From: Shewanella putrefaciens
GTDB taxonomy: Bacteria > Pseudomonadota > Gammaproteobacteria > Enterobacterales > Shewanellaceae
Reading direction: 5' to 3'
DNA: 64,000 nt
Assembly: GCF_016406305.1 (NCBI RefSeq)
Contig: NZ_CP066369.1
Coordinates: 62,001 to 126,000, forward strand
Shown here: positions 54,969 through 62,899 of the stretch, one piece after another
Position numbering within the stretch: position 1 is the first letter of the stretch
How the letters are laid out: each line of letters begins with the position of its first letter
The notes under the pieces: generated by a model
Database searches by the model: none
Told to the model about the DNA's origin: nothing
The model's input: the letters and a program-made list of their open reading frames with translations, nothing else
Program-made: the position numbers and the translations under genes

Positions 54969-55075
54969 TGACCACAGCATGGGCTTAGCTGTTATAGCTA
55001 TTTGTTATTGAAAATCGATATTTGCTGAGTTTTTAGTTCTAAACAATAATGAGCATCCCCTAAGTTTGCAGGAAG

Positions 55076-55228
55076 ATGCAATTGAAAAACTGGCTGATTA
55101 TCGTGTTTTCCCTGATTGCCTTGATCGCTTCGACGCAAACCACAGGGTTAGTGCGTTCACTTATCGAATTTTCTGCCTTTGTTGGCGTCCTCAGTTGGGC
55201 TTGGCGGATCAAGCCAAGTGCCGAGTAA
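55076..55228 (+). CDS. Small single-span membrane protein (50 residues)
   Basis: The frame encodes MQLKNWLIIVFSLIALIA, then STQTTGLVRSLIEFSAFVG and a short basic tail ending at TAA 55228. An AGGAA site precedes it; spacing suits TTG 55082 (48 residues) slightly better than ATG 55076. One or two hydrophobic segments and a charged tail give it the look of a real small membrane protein. No family recognised. Confidence 0.6.
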   Translation: MQLKNWLIIVFSLIALIASTQTTGLVRSLIEFSAFVGVLSWAWRIKPSAE

Positions 55229-55241
55229 CCTTAAGCTTTAG

Positions 55242-56192
55242 TTATTGAAAATACAAAATATACACTAGAGACATTATTCCGATTGCTGCCCACAGCATCA
55301 CCCCAAGCAACAGCGGTTTGGGGCCACTCGCCCGCATTTTCTGCACTGTAATTCCCGCACCAATCAAAAACAAACACAGCACTAAGGCACGTTTTGACAC
55401 AGTAAATAGGATGTCATACACGGCATTAAATTGTGGCAACCAATGGGCCACCGCAATGGCTAAACAGTAAAAACCGATAAAATACGGTAGGTTAAGTTTG
55501 CGCTTATCGCCACCAAACAGCATAGCGCTGACCAATGCAATCGGGATGATCCACAGGGCACGGGCGAGTTTAATGGTGGTTGCGGTTTTTAAGGCTTCAT
55601 CGCCGTAGGCCGAAGCCGCGCCAACAACTGATGAAGTATCGTGAATGGCGATAGCACTCCACACGCCAAAATCGTATTGGCTCATATTGAGCAAGTGGCC
55701 GAGTGCTGGGAATAAAAATAGCGCGACTGAATTGAGCACAAATACGCAGGCCAATGCCGTGGCGGTTTGATCGTTGCGGGCATTGATGGCTGGCGCCACT
55801 GCGGCAATGGCGCTGCCACCGCAAATAGCGGTACCGGAGGCAATCAAGTGACCCGTGACTGGATCAAATTTCAGTGCGCGGGTGAGTACAAAGCCTAGGG
55901 CTAAGGTAAAAAAAATGGAGCCGACAATTAGGCCAAAGTTGTTACTGCTCGCCTCGATCGCCGCATTTAAATTAATCCCAAACCCTAAGCCAATGATCGA
56001 ATAAGACAGGAGTTTTTTGGTGAGTGCGGCAATATTCCATTGGGTTGGCACCCAGCCAAGACTGGCTAAGGTGAAGCCCAGCACTAACGCCATGGGGGAC
56101 GAGATAAAAGGCGCGAGGCATAACAGGCCCGCACAAATGAAAATAATACGCTGACGTTTATTCTGTTGGGTCAATGTCGACGAAGAATTCAT
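55242..56192 (-). CDS. YeiH-family putative sulfate exporter
   Basis: A 316-residue polytopic inner-membrane protein of the YeiH (UPF0324, Cons_hypoth698) family with about ten helices. Family segments seen are [38 protein letters not shown] and [16 protein letters not shown]. Family members are annotated as putative sulfate exporters, with substrate uncertain. No LysR (YeiE-like) regulator is next to it. Length matches the family (about 340). Confidence 0.9.
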   Translation of the reverse strand: MNSSSTLTQQNKRQRIIFICAGLLCLAPFISSPMALVLGFTLASLGWVPTQWNIAALTKKLLSYSIIGLGFGINLNAAIEASSNNFGLIVGSIFFTLALGFVLTRALKFDPVTGHLIASGTAICGGSAIAAVAPAINARNDQTATALACVFVLNSVALFLFPALGHLLNMSQYDFGVWSAIAIHDTSSVVGAASAYGDEALKTATTIKLARALWIIPIALVSAMLFGGDKRKLNLPYFIGFYCLAIAVAHWLPQFNAVYDILFTVSKRALVLCLFLIGAGITVQKMRASGPKPLLLGVMLWAAIGIMSLVYILYFQ

Positions 56193-56381
56193 AACACCTT
56201 AGGCTCGAGCGATTAGGGTTTATCGTTCCAACACAGATCTTCATATTAAGCGGCAGCCACAATATGGCGATTAATAGGGATGGATCTTGGAGGTTGAGTG
56301 GAGGGCATTATAGCTGTGACTGCTTGCTTCAATAAAATCAATTTAACTTAATTGATTAGTCAGTTTTATTTACTGTTCTGC

Positions 56382-56409
56382 GGATGACGGATGACGGATG
56401 ACGGATGAC
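56382..56409 (+). repeat. Four tandem GGATGAC heptamers
   Basis: Four perfect copies of GGATGAC run from 56382 to 56409 in the non-coding DNA between the YeiH-family gene and the malate synthase-like fragment. Confidence 0.9.
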
Positions 56410-56433
56410 GAGATAAAGTAGCAGCGAAGGGAA

Positions 56434-56461
56434 GGAGATTAACTTAAATCCGTTAATCTCC
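56434..56461 (-). terminator. Terminator-like hairpin after the malate-synthase-like gene
   Basis: GGAGATTAAC pairs perfectly with GTTAATCTCC (10 bp, 8-base loop) 9 bases downstream of the stop of the gene at 56470-57027. The T run is weak, so termination is probable but not certain. Confidence 0.5.
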
Positions 56462-56469
56462 TCGATAGA

Positions 56470-57027
56470 TTATAAATTTACTATATTTTTCAAGCTGTAA
56501 TCACCACCATCCTTGGCGGTAAATTGTTTATCTTGGGTATCGTTAGCACTGGACATACCCGCATGCAGCAAACTGAGCCAATGGCGAGAAGCGCTAGAAC
56601 GAGCTTCCGTTGTTTCCATCGATAATGGCGCTTCGATTTGGACATCTTCCAGATTGGCCAGATCCCTTGCTCCTATCATACCGCTGCGGTCGAAACTGAG
56701 TTCTACATGGCAACCTTGATCCTGCAACACTATGGCGCTGGGGGAGTCTTTGGTGCCGTTAAAGGCCACAAACTGTTTTGGCTGACGTAAACCACTGTGG
56801 CTACCATCGGCGAAAAAGGCCAACAGGTGCTGATAGTAAACCACATAACTGCTCACATCCTGATGTGAACCCGAGTTAAGTGGAAAGGCTCTGTCGAGGA
56901 ACTGTTTCGCCTTGGCGATTTTCTCGTGCTCGGCGACGTTCACTTGGGCCACGGCGAGCACTTCTTCTGCGATGAGGCTATTTAGATTCGGTTGGATCTG
57001 GTTGCTCTGGATCATTGACATATTCAT
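56470..57027 (-). CDS. Stand-alone malate synthase G domain-2-like protein
   Basis: A 185-residue protein aligning (from memory) to about residues 135-300 of malate synthase G: FLDRAFPLNSGSHQDV corresponds to FLDESLPLENGSYQDV, QPKQFVAFNGTKDSPSAIVL to [20 protein letters not shown], and QFTAKDGGDYSLKN to the YTAADGSEISLHG region. The catalytic TIM barrel and active-site residues are missing, so it cannot be an enzyme. Either it is a degraded glcB or an isolated alpha/beta domain kept as a binding or regulatory partner. It is divergent from a RamB/ScfR-type regulator of the sort that controls glyoxylate metabolism. Confidence 0.6.
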   Translation of the reverse strand: MNMSMIQSNQIQPNLNSLIAEEVLAVAQVNVAEHEKIAKAKQFLDRAFPLNSGSHQDVSSYVVYYQHLLAFFADGSHSGLRQPKQFVAFNGTKDSPSAIVLQDQGCHVELSFDRSGMIGARDLANLEDVQIEAPLSMETTEARSSASRHWLSLLHAGMSSANDTQDKQFTAKDGGDYSLKNIVNL

Positions 57028-57281
57028 CGCTCGTTCCTCTTACTCTTTCAATTTAAAAAATTCAGGTTTTTGATTTAACTTGTGGCCTATCAAAGTTTGT
57101 CTTCAATTTGGTTTGTCCGCTTTAAGTGCTTATCCACTTTTAAGGTGAATCGTTAAGCATTTCTGGTACTGGAATGGCTTAGCTTGTGCGCATTAGTCTT
57201 TCCTTGATTGCTTGATTTGTAGTCTAGTCTTTTTTTGACTACAATTTCACAATAAAAATTTTACAATGTGAATTTTACAAA
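57028..57281. other. Divergent promoter region, MSG-like gene / DUF3612 regulator
   Basis: These 254 AT-rich bases between divergent genes should contain both promoters. Just before the regulator, the repeat ACAATTTCACAATAAAAATTTTACAATGTGA and TTTTACAA motifs recur (57240-57280), resembling the TTTGCAAA-type operators of ScfR-family regulators; the match is loose. Confidence 0.35.
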
Positions 57282-58814
57282 ATGCGCAATGACCAGAGCT
57301 TGATGAGAAAATCACACTTCCTCGGGACTAAAATACGTAACCTACGGAAACGTAACAATTTAACCATGGAAGATTTATCGGCACGTTGCATCCGCGTCGA
57401 TGCGGGCAGTGCGCCCTCTGTGTCATATTTGTCGATGATCGAACGCGGAAAACGGGTGCCGAGTGCCGAGATGTTGGCGGTGATCGCCGCCGTGTTTCAG
57501 AAAGAGGTCGACTGGTTTTTAGATGATGTGCCCGAAGAAAGCGCCATCACGCCAGATAAGGGTCGCCGTGGTGGGATTAGCGGCATGGCACTCGAGCCCA
57601 GCTTTTTGTTTTCCAATGATATTTTGCAAATAGCGATACCGGAAATGTTATCGCAGACCGGGATCTCGGGTCGGCAATTTGCCCATTTGTTGATCCGCGC
57701 CCATCAGGAACACCATCAAAACCATTTTCCCGATCTTGAGCGCGCCGCCGAGGAGGTTGGGCTTAAACGTATGCCATTATCCCTCGAAGATATGCTGGAT
57801 ATCGCCAAGGGCATAGGCTTAAAAATCAAATGGATTGATAGCACGCCACAGGAAGTTATCGACGAGCGAGGCATCAGTTCGCACCAGTTAGTCACATCAT
57901 TTTTCGAGCCGCCGAGCACGATTTACATCAATAAAATGCTTAAAAACCGCCCCAGCCGGCTTAAGTACGATCTCGCCGCCCATATCGGCCATTGTGTATT
58001 ACACAACAAAGATGGGCTTAAGAGTGTGATGATCTCGGGCCGCAAACTGGAGATGGATGAAGAAGTGACCATGCAATCCAATACATTGAATGCACAGGAT
58101 ATTTTGCATGCGTGGCGTGATTTTGAATCGAGCTTTTTTGCCGGCGCCCTGTTGTGCCCTAAAGTGCCCTATCGGCAATTGCTCGACCGCCACGGTTATG
58201 AGATTGAAGTGCATAAGCAGCTGCAAGTGTCGGCCTCGGTCGCCATGCGGCGCATGACTGTGGTATCGCCTTATCCCCATTGGCATTATTTTGATGCCTA
58301 CGCGCCAGGCAAACTCAAAGCGGTTTACCGTGGCAATGGTATTCCCCTGCCGTGGGGCAATATGCGGCTAGTCGAGGACCCATGCCAGCACTGGGCAGTA
58401 TTTAGGATGATCAGCGAGCCAACGGTCGGCACTTCGGCGCAAATTTCAATTTTAAATGTGGGCAATGAGCCACGGATTTACTGCTGCGAGTCGATTAAGG
58501 TCGAAGACTCGGCGGGCAACCCCCATGTGCTCTGCGCTGGTATCGACTTAAACCCGGCAATTGAAGCCCAAGGTAAAGATGCGCTCTCTATCGCCCATGA
58601 TTTAAAAGCCGCCTGCGTCTCTGGTGGCGGCTCTGTCACGATTCCTAAGCATATTAAAAGTGACTTAGTGAGTGTGGCTAAGATATTGAATATCAACTGG
58701 ATTGAGCGTGGCATTAAAAACGATGCTCGGCTTATCTGCTCCCGCGGCGCAGTCTGCCCACGGCAACCCAGCTGTTATCAAGCGGGTAAATCCCAATGTG
58801 ATGGGGTGGAGTAA
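57282..58814 (+). CDS. XRE-family regulator with DUF3612 (RamB/ScfR-like)
   Basis: A 510-residue regulator. An XRE helix-turn-helix (about residues 12-75: LGTKIRNLRKRNNLTMEDLS and SVSYLSMIERGKRVPSAEML) is followed by a central region with a decayed IrrE-type motif (DLAAHIGHCVLH in place of HExxH) and a cysteine-rich end CSRGAVCPRQPSC then CDGVE. This plan matches short-chain-fatty-acyl-CoA-responsive (ScfR) regulators such as RamB, which controls glyoxylate-shunt genes. ATG 57303 is an alternative start. I infer control of the divergent malate-synthase-like gene or of aceBA elsewhere. Confidence 0.83.
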   Translation: MRNDQSLMRKSHFLGTKIRNLRKRNNLTMEDLSARCIRVDAGSAPSVSYLSMIERGKRVPSAEMLAVIAAVFQKEVDWFLDDVPEESAITPDKGRRGGISGMALEPSFLFSNDILQIAIPEMLSQTGISGRQFAHLLIRAHQEHHQNHFPDLERAAEEVGLKRMPLSLEDMLDIAKGIGLKIKWIDSTPQEVIDERGISSHQLVTSFFEPPSTIYINKMLKNRPSRLKYDLAAHIGHCVLHNKDGLKSVMISGRKLEMDEEVTMQSNTLNAQDILHAWRDFESSFFAGALLCPKVPYRQLLDRHGYEIEVHKQLQVSASVAMRRMTVVSPYPHWHYFDAYAPGKLKAVYRGNGIPLPWGNMRLVEDPCQHWAVFRMISEPTVGTSAQISILNVGNEPRIYCCESIKVEDSAGNPHVLCAGIDLNPAIEAQGKDALSIAHDLKAACVSGGGSVTIPKHIKSDLVSVAKILNINWIERGIKNDARLICSRGAVCPRQPSCYQAGKSQCDGVE

Positions 58815-59213
58815 ACTATGCCGCGAAGTTTTGTACAGGGTTTAGTAACGGGTGCTATTAAGCACTCTCACTTCAGTGACACGCCACCTTTTTATTTTAT
58901 AAGAAGTCGTCCCTGAGGGCTCGACGGCGGCATCTGCTGCATATGGATGTGCGAATGTCGCGATCACATGGATGTGAATGAGCGGCCATGCCGCCAACGG
59001 TCACTTCCGCGAGAGTGCTTAATTTCTTCAATTTCGGTATTTCTCTGTAACCTTTAAAGCATAATTTTAATGCCTATAGTAAGTGCATATAAGAGTGCTA
59101 ATGGAATATGAATCAATTACCTGCATGGCCAACTTTGCAAAGTTATTTGGTACTCCGTACTGATCTAAGATAATGTAGTTTGGTACTAATACCCAAACAT
59201 AGAGGGCAATGAG
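58815..59213. other. Intergenic region with palindromic element, left of nuclease gene
   Basis: These 399 bases hold the nested palindromic element at 58857-59023 and then about 190 AT-rich bases that should carry the promoter of the nuclease gene. No open frame is supported. Confidence 0.55.
58857..59023 (+). repeat. Nested palindromic element, left copy (167 bp)
   Basis: Perfect 13-bp terminal inverted repeats (ATTAAGCACTCTC at 58857-58869, GAGAGTGCTTAAT at 59011-59023) enclose further inverted pairs: AGTGAC / GTCACT and GGCGGCAT (58927-58934) / ATGCCGCC (58987-58994). The common block CGTCCCTGAGGGCTCGACGG lies at 58908-58927. An opposite copy is at 60380-60477. No coding capacity; a MITE- or REP-like unit. 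Confidence 0.85.
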
Positions 59214-60281
59214 ATGGATTTTATTGAACGTATAAATGTACTCGCAAGACGCATACCACAAATTCAAAATAACCTACTAACAGAAGAAGCCACTAAAAAT
59301 GCGCTGATTATGCCGTTTTTAGACAAAGTCTTAGGCTGGGATGTATATGATCCAACAGAAGTAATACCAGAATTTACGGCTGATACGGCCAGTAAAAAAG
59401 GCGAGAAAGTTGATTACGCTCTAATGAAAGATGGTGAAGTACAAATACTGATAGAGTGTAAAAAATACGGTGAGAAGCTCACAATAAAACACGCATCCCA
59501 ACTGTTTAGATACTTTTCTGTCACCAACGCCCGTCTAGCCATACTCACCAATGGGGCTGAATATCAAATATTTACTGATTCAGACGCCCCAAACAAAATG
59601 GATGAAAAACCATTTTTAAAATTTGATCTTGAAAGCATAGATGAGCACATTATTCCTGAAGTAAAAAAGCTTGCTAAATCAGTATTTAATATAGATTCAA
59701 TAGTTAGTAGTGCTGGCGAGCTAAAATACTTAAGCCAAATAAAAAAAATTATTGCAGAACAATTTAAAGAACCTGAAGAAGAATTCGTAAGATTCTTTGC
59801 TTCACGTAGCTATGAAGGCACGCTAACCCCAAAAGTAAAGCAGCAGTTTTACGACATTACCCACAAAGCACTTATGCAATTCTTAAGTGATAGCATCAAT
59901 GAGCGCTTAAAAACAGCATTAAGCAATGACAAAGCAGCGTCAGAAGCCCAGCAGCAAGAAGTCATTGTAAAAACCGAAGATGAAAAAGCAAAAGTTGTAA
60001 CAACAAGCGAGGAAATAGAAGGTTACAACATAATAAAAGCAATACTTAGACAGAAAGTAGACTTAAGCCGAGTAATCGCAAGAGATACCCAAAGCTACTT
60101 TGGTATATTGCTCGATGACAATAACAGGAAGCCACTCTGCCGTTTACATTTCAATGCCAAACAAAAATACTTAGGTATCATAGGTCCGGATAAAGATGAA
60201 ACACGACATCCAATTGATAAACTTGATGATATTTTCAATTTTAGTGAGCAATTACTAAATACAGCTACTTTTTACGAATAA
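59214..60281 (+). CDS. Lone HsdR_N-type restriction nuclease domain protein
   Basis: A 355-residue protein. The N-terminal half (about residues 1-160) is the type I restriction HsdR N-terminal nuclease fold with the PD-(D/E)xK residues Asp67 (KVDYAL) and Glu81-x-Lys83 (ILIECKKYG), followed by QLFRYFSVTNARLAILTNG. The C-terminal half, after a charged linker (about 235-260), has no domain I know. There is no helicase motor, methylase or specificity subunit, so it is not a complete type I system. The gene is AT-rich and bracketed by palindromic elements, suggesting acquisition as a defence or DNA-processing unit. Confidence 0.85.
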   Translation: MDFIERINVLARRIPQIQNNLLTEEATKNALIMPFLDKVLGWDVYDPTEVIPEFTADTASKKGEKVDYALMKDGEVQILIECKKYGEKLTIKHASQLFRYFSVTNARLAILTNGAEYQIFTDSDAPNKMDEKPFLKFDLESIDEHIIPEVKKLAKSVFNIDSIVSSAGELKYLSQIKKIIAEQFKEPEEEFVRFFASRSYEGTLTPKVKQQFYDITHKALMQFLSDSINERLKTALSNDKAASEAQQQEVIVKTEDEKAKVVTTSEEIEGYNIIKAILRQKVDLSRVIARDTQSYFGILLDDNNRKPLCRLHFNAKQKYLGIIGPDKDETRHPIDKLDDIFNFSEQLLNTATFYE

Positions 60282-60379
60282 AAGAATACAGTAGAGAAAT
60301 TTAATGCTCCACCCATTGTAAAATTATTCATAATGTATAGTTGTAAAAAATCTATAATTTTATTAATTGGTTAGGTAGG

Positions 60380-60477
60380 TTAAGCACTGGCATGTAAGTG
60401 ACCGTTGGCGGCATGGATGCCGCCGTCGAGCCCTCAGGGACGAGTTAATGGCGTGTCACTGGAATGCCAGTGCTTAA
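60380..60477 (-). repeat. Nested palindromic element, right copy (98 bp), opposite orientation
   Basis: Perfect 14-bp terminal repeats (TTAAGCACTGGCAT at 60380-60393, ATGCCAGTGCTTAA at 60464-60477) enclose AGTGAC / GTCACT and the hairpin GGCGGCAT-GG-ATGCCGCC (60407-60424). It shares blocks with the left copy in reverse orientation. The arms next to TTAAGCACT differ from the left copy yet still pair with each other. Confidence 0.87.
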
Positions 60478-60524
60478 TCATTTGCAGGGCTCACAATCAG
60501 TAAATCCCGTTCTGCTAATAATCG

Positions 60525-61772
60525 CTAAGCCCTAATCTGCCCTGTGCCTGAAACTAAAAACTTTTCCGTGGTTAGGGCTTCGAGTCCCATGGGGCCGTAG
60601 GCATGTAGCTTAGTGGTGGCTATGCCGATTTCGGCGCCGAGGCCGAGTTCGCTGCCATCGGAAAAACGCGATGAGGCATTGACCATCACCACTGCGGCAT
60701 CCACTGTGCGTTGAAAGCGGGCGGCGGTGAGTTCATTGTCGGTGCAAATCACCTCGGTATGATGGCTGCCAAACTTGTCGATATGTTGGGTGGCGACTTC
60801 AAAGCTGTCGACTTGGCGAATGGCTATCTCTAAGTCCAAGTATTCTTGGCCAAAATCCTCTTCTGCCATATAAGTGCAGGCGTCGAAATACGCGGCGGCT
60901 TGGGGGCAAGCATTGATCTTAACTTGATGCTCCGCCAGTGCTTTGGCGACACGGGGCAGGAATCGCGGCGCGATATCCTTATGCACTAACAAGCCTTCGA
61001 GGGCATTGCACACTCCCGTGCGTTGGGTTTTGCCATTGAGCAGCAAATCCAAGGCGATATCTTGATTGGCGTCTTTATCCACATATAAATGGCACACGCC
61101 CTTAAAGTGTTGAATAACCGGAATGCTGCTGTTTTCAGTCACATAATTAATCAGTCCTTCGCCACCTCGGGGGATGATCACATCGATAAACTCCCGCTGT
61201 TGCATCAGCTCTAACATCAGGGCGCGGTCAGGATTTGGGATCACGCTGATAAGTGCTTTAGGTAAGCCATAGGCAGTCAGTACCGCCTGTAAAATGTTGG
61301 CTATCACTTGGCTGGTGTGCAGTGCTTCTTTACCGCCACGCAGGATCACCGCATTACCGGATTTAAAGCACAATGCGCCGGCATCGGCGGTGACATTCGG
61401 GCGCGCCTCATAAATCATACACACCACGCCGAGTGGCACACGCATCTTGCTGATCGACAAGCCATTTGGCCGTTTTCCTATATAACGCTCGCGGCCAACG
61501 GGATCGGGCAGGGCGGCGATGGTTTCTATCCCTTGCGCCATGGCCTCGATGCGATCTTGGTTTAAGGTGAGGCGATCGACCATGGCAGGACTTAGGTTGT
61601 CCTGTGTTGCGCGGTGCACATCAATCAGGTTCGCACTTTGTATATCATAGGTTTTTTCCCTTAATAAGCGCGCCATATCCAGTAAAACGGTATTTTTTAA
61701 CGACTCATCGAGTTGGGCGAGTGTGCGGGCCGCATGGGCGGCATCGGCAGATATTTGTTTGATTAGGCTCAT
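60525..61772 (-). CDS. proA: Gamma-glutamyl phosphate reductase
   Basis: A 415-residue NADPH-dependent reductase converting gamma-glutamyl phosphate to glutamate semialdehyde, the second step of proline synthesis. It has YEARPNVTADAGALCFKSGNAVILRGGKEA, PRGGEGLINYV, and the catalytic-cysteine segment GKTQRTGVCNALE. The length is close to E. coli ProA (417). It overlaps the proB stop by 4 bases. Confidence 0.97.
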   Translation of the reverse strand: MSLIKQISADAAHAARTLAQLDESLKNTVLLDMARLLREKTYDIQSANLIDVHRATQDNLSPAMVDRLTLNQDRIEAMAQGIETIAALPDPVGRERYIGKRPNGLSISKMRVPLGVVCMIYEARPNVTADAGALCFKSGNAVILRGGKEALHTSQVIANILQAVLTAYGLPKALISVIPNPDRALMLELMQQREFIDVIIPRGGEGLINYVTENSSIPVIQHFKGVCHLYVDKDANQDIALDLLLNGKTQRTGVCNALEGLLVHKDIAPRFLPRVAKALAEHQVKINACPQAAAYFDACTYMAEEDFGQEYLDLEIAIRQVDSFEVATQHIDKFGSHHTEVICTDNELTAARFQRTVDAAVVMVNASSRFSDGSELGLGAEIGIATTKLHAYGPMGLEALTTEKFLVSGTGQIRA

Positions 61773-62890
61773 AGTTTATCCACTCCAATGGATTTAAGAA
61801 TGGCGATATTCTTATCGGAAATAATCGGTCCGGTTTTTTGCTGGAATTCACTGGCAAACGCCTGATCATCCTGCTCGGTAATAAAGCTCAGTAGGCAACT
61901 GCTGTAGTTGGATTTGGCTTTCGCCAACTTAGTGCCATCGCCTTTACGCACTAGAATGGTGTCGCCTACTGAAAAATCCCCTTTTACTTCAACCACATCA
62001 TCGCTGGTTAGCTGCTCGCTATGCTGATCGAGTGCGAGATTAAAATCATCCTCGACGATCACTTCGCCCTGCGCTTGCGAGGTGTGGGTCATCCAATGCA
62101 AATGTTCCTGCATCGGTTTCTCGTAGGGGGTAAAGAGGGTGCCCGGATTTTGCCCCTTTAGCAGTTGGCTAAAGGAGTCGGCATTAAAGCCATTGATAAT
62201 AAAGGTCTCAATGCCATGGGAGATGGCTTTCTCAGCGGCTTGGATCTTAGTGCGCATACCACCCGTGCCAACATCGCTGCTGGCGCCTCCCGCCATGGCG
62301 TAGATCTCGGCATTGATTTCAGTCACTTGCTTGATCAATTTGGCAGTGGGATGCTCGTGGGGATTTTGATCATAGAGCCCATCCACATCCGAGCAAATGA
62401 TCAAGGTATCGGCATCGGCCGCAGCCGCCACCATGGCCGAGAGATTATCGTTATCGCCAACCTTAAGTTTGTCGGCGGTCACGGCGTCATTCTCATTGAT
62501 AATCGGCATTAAACCGTGTTCGAGCAGGCTAAAAATGGTGTCTCGAATACTGATATAACGCTCGCGATTACGTAAATCGCCATGGGTCAGCAGCAATTGG
62601 GCGGTCGGAAAATCAAATAGCTTATTCCACGTCGCCATCATATCCGCCTGACCCGCTGCCGCCATGGCTTTCTTAACTGTCACGCTGGGTTTTTCGTCAG
62701 TACCAAAATGATGCCACCCGGCGGCAACCGAGCCGGATGAAACCAAAACCACTTGTATCCCTTGGACGCGGCAGTAGGTAATAAACTGCGCGATGCCCAA
62801 GAGATAATGGCTACTGCAACCTTGCTTGTGGGGCGCGATTAAGGCGCTCCCCACTTTGACGACGATACGTTTACGGGGAGAGTCTGTCAT
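61769..62890 (-). CDS. proB: Glutamate 5-kinase
   Basis: A 373-residue enzyme phosphorylating glutamate to gamma-glutamyl phosphate, feedback-inhibited by proline. The amino-acid-kinase domain has VVKVGSALI, VLVSSGSVAAG, INENDAV, KVGDNDNLSAMVA and GTGGMRTKIQAA; residues from about 280 form the PUA domain. A strong AAGGAGG precedes ATG 62890. It lies 9 bases after putP, an arrangement that joins proline uptake and synthesis. Confidence 0.97.
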   Translation of the reverse strand: MTDSPRKRIVVKVGSALIAPHKQGCSSHYLLGIAQFITYCRVQGIQVVLVSSGSVAAGWHHFGTDEKPSVTVKKAMAAAGQADMMATWNKLFDFPTAQLLLTHGDLRNRERYISIRDTIFSLLEHGLMPIINENDAVTADKLKVGDNDNLSAMVAAAADADTLIICSDVDGLYDQNPHEHPTAKLIKQVTEINAEIYAMAGGASSDVGTGGMRTKIQAAEKAISHGIETFIINGFNADSFSQLLKGQNPGTLFTPYEKPMQEHLHWMTHTSQAQGEVIVEDDFNLALDQHSEQLTSDDVVEVKGDFSVGDTILVRKGDGTKLAKAKSNYSSCLLSFITEQDDQAFASEFQQKTGPIISDKNIAILKSIGVDKL

Positions 62891-62899
62891 AACGCCTCC

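Noticed and set aside
55066..55248. 60-codon frame overlapping the small membrane protein
   Set aside because: Another frame of the same stretch (55076-55228) has the ribosome site and a hydrophobic helix; this one looks random.
56382..56409. Tandem repeats as a CRISPR-like array
   Set aside because: Units are only 7 bases with no spacers; no cas genes in the window.
59214..60281. Complete type I restriction-modification system
   Set aside because: Only the N-terminal nuclease portion of HsdR is present; no HsdM, HsdS or helicase motor in the flanks.
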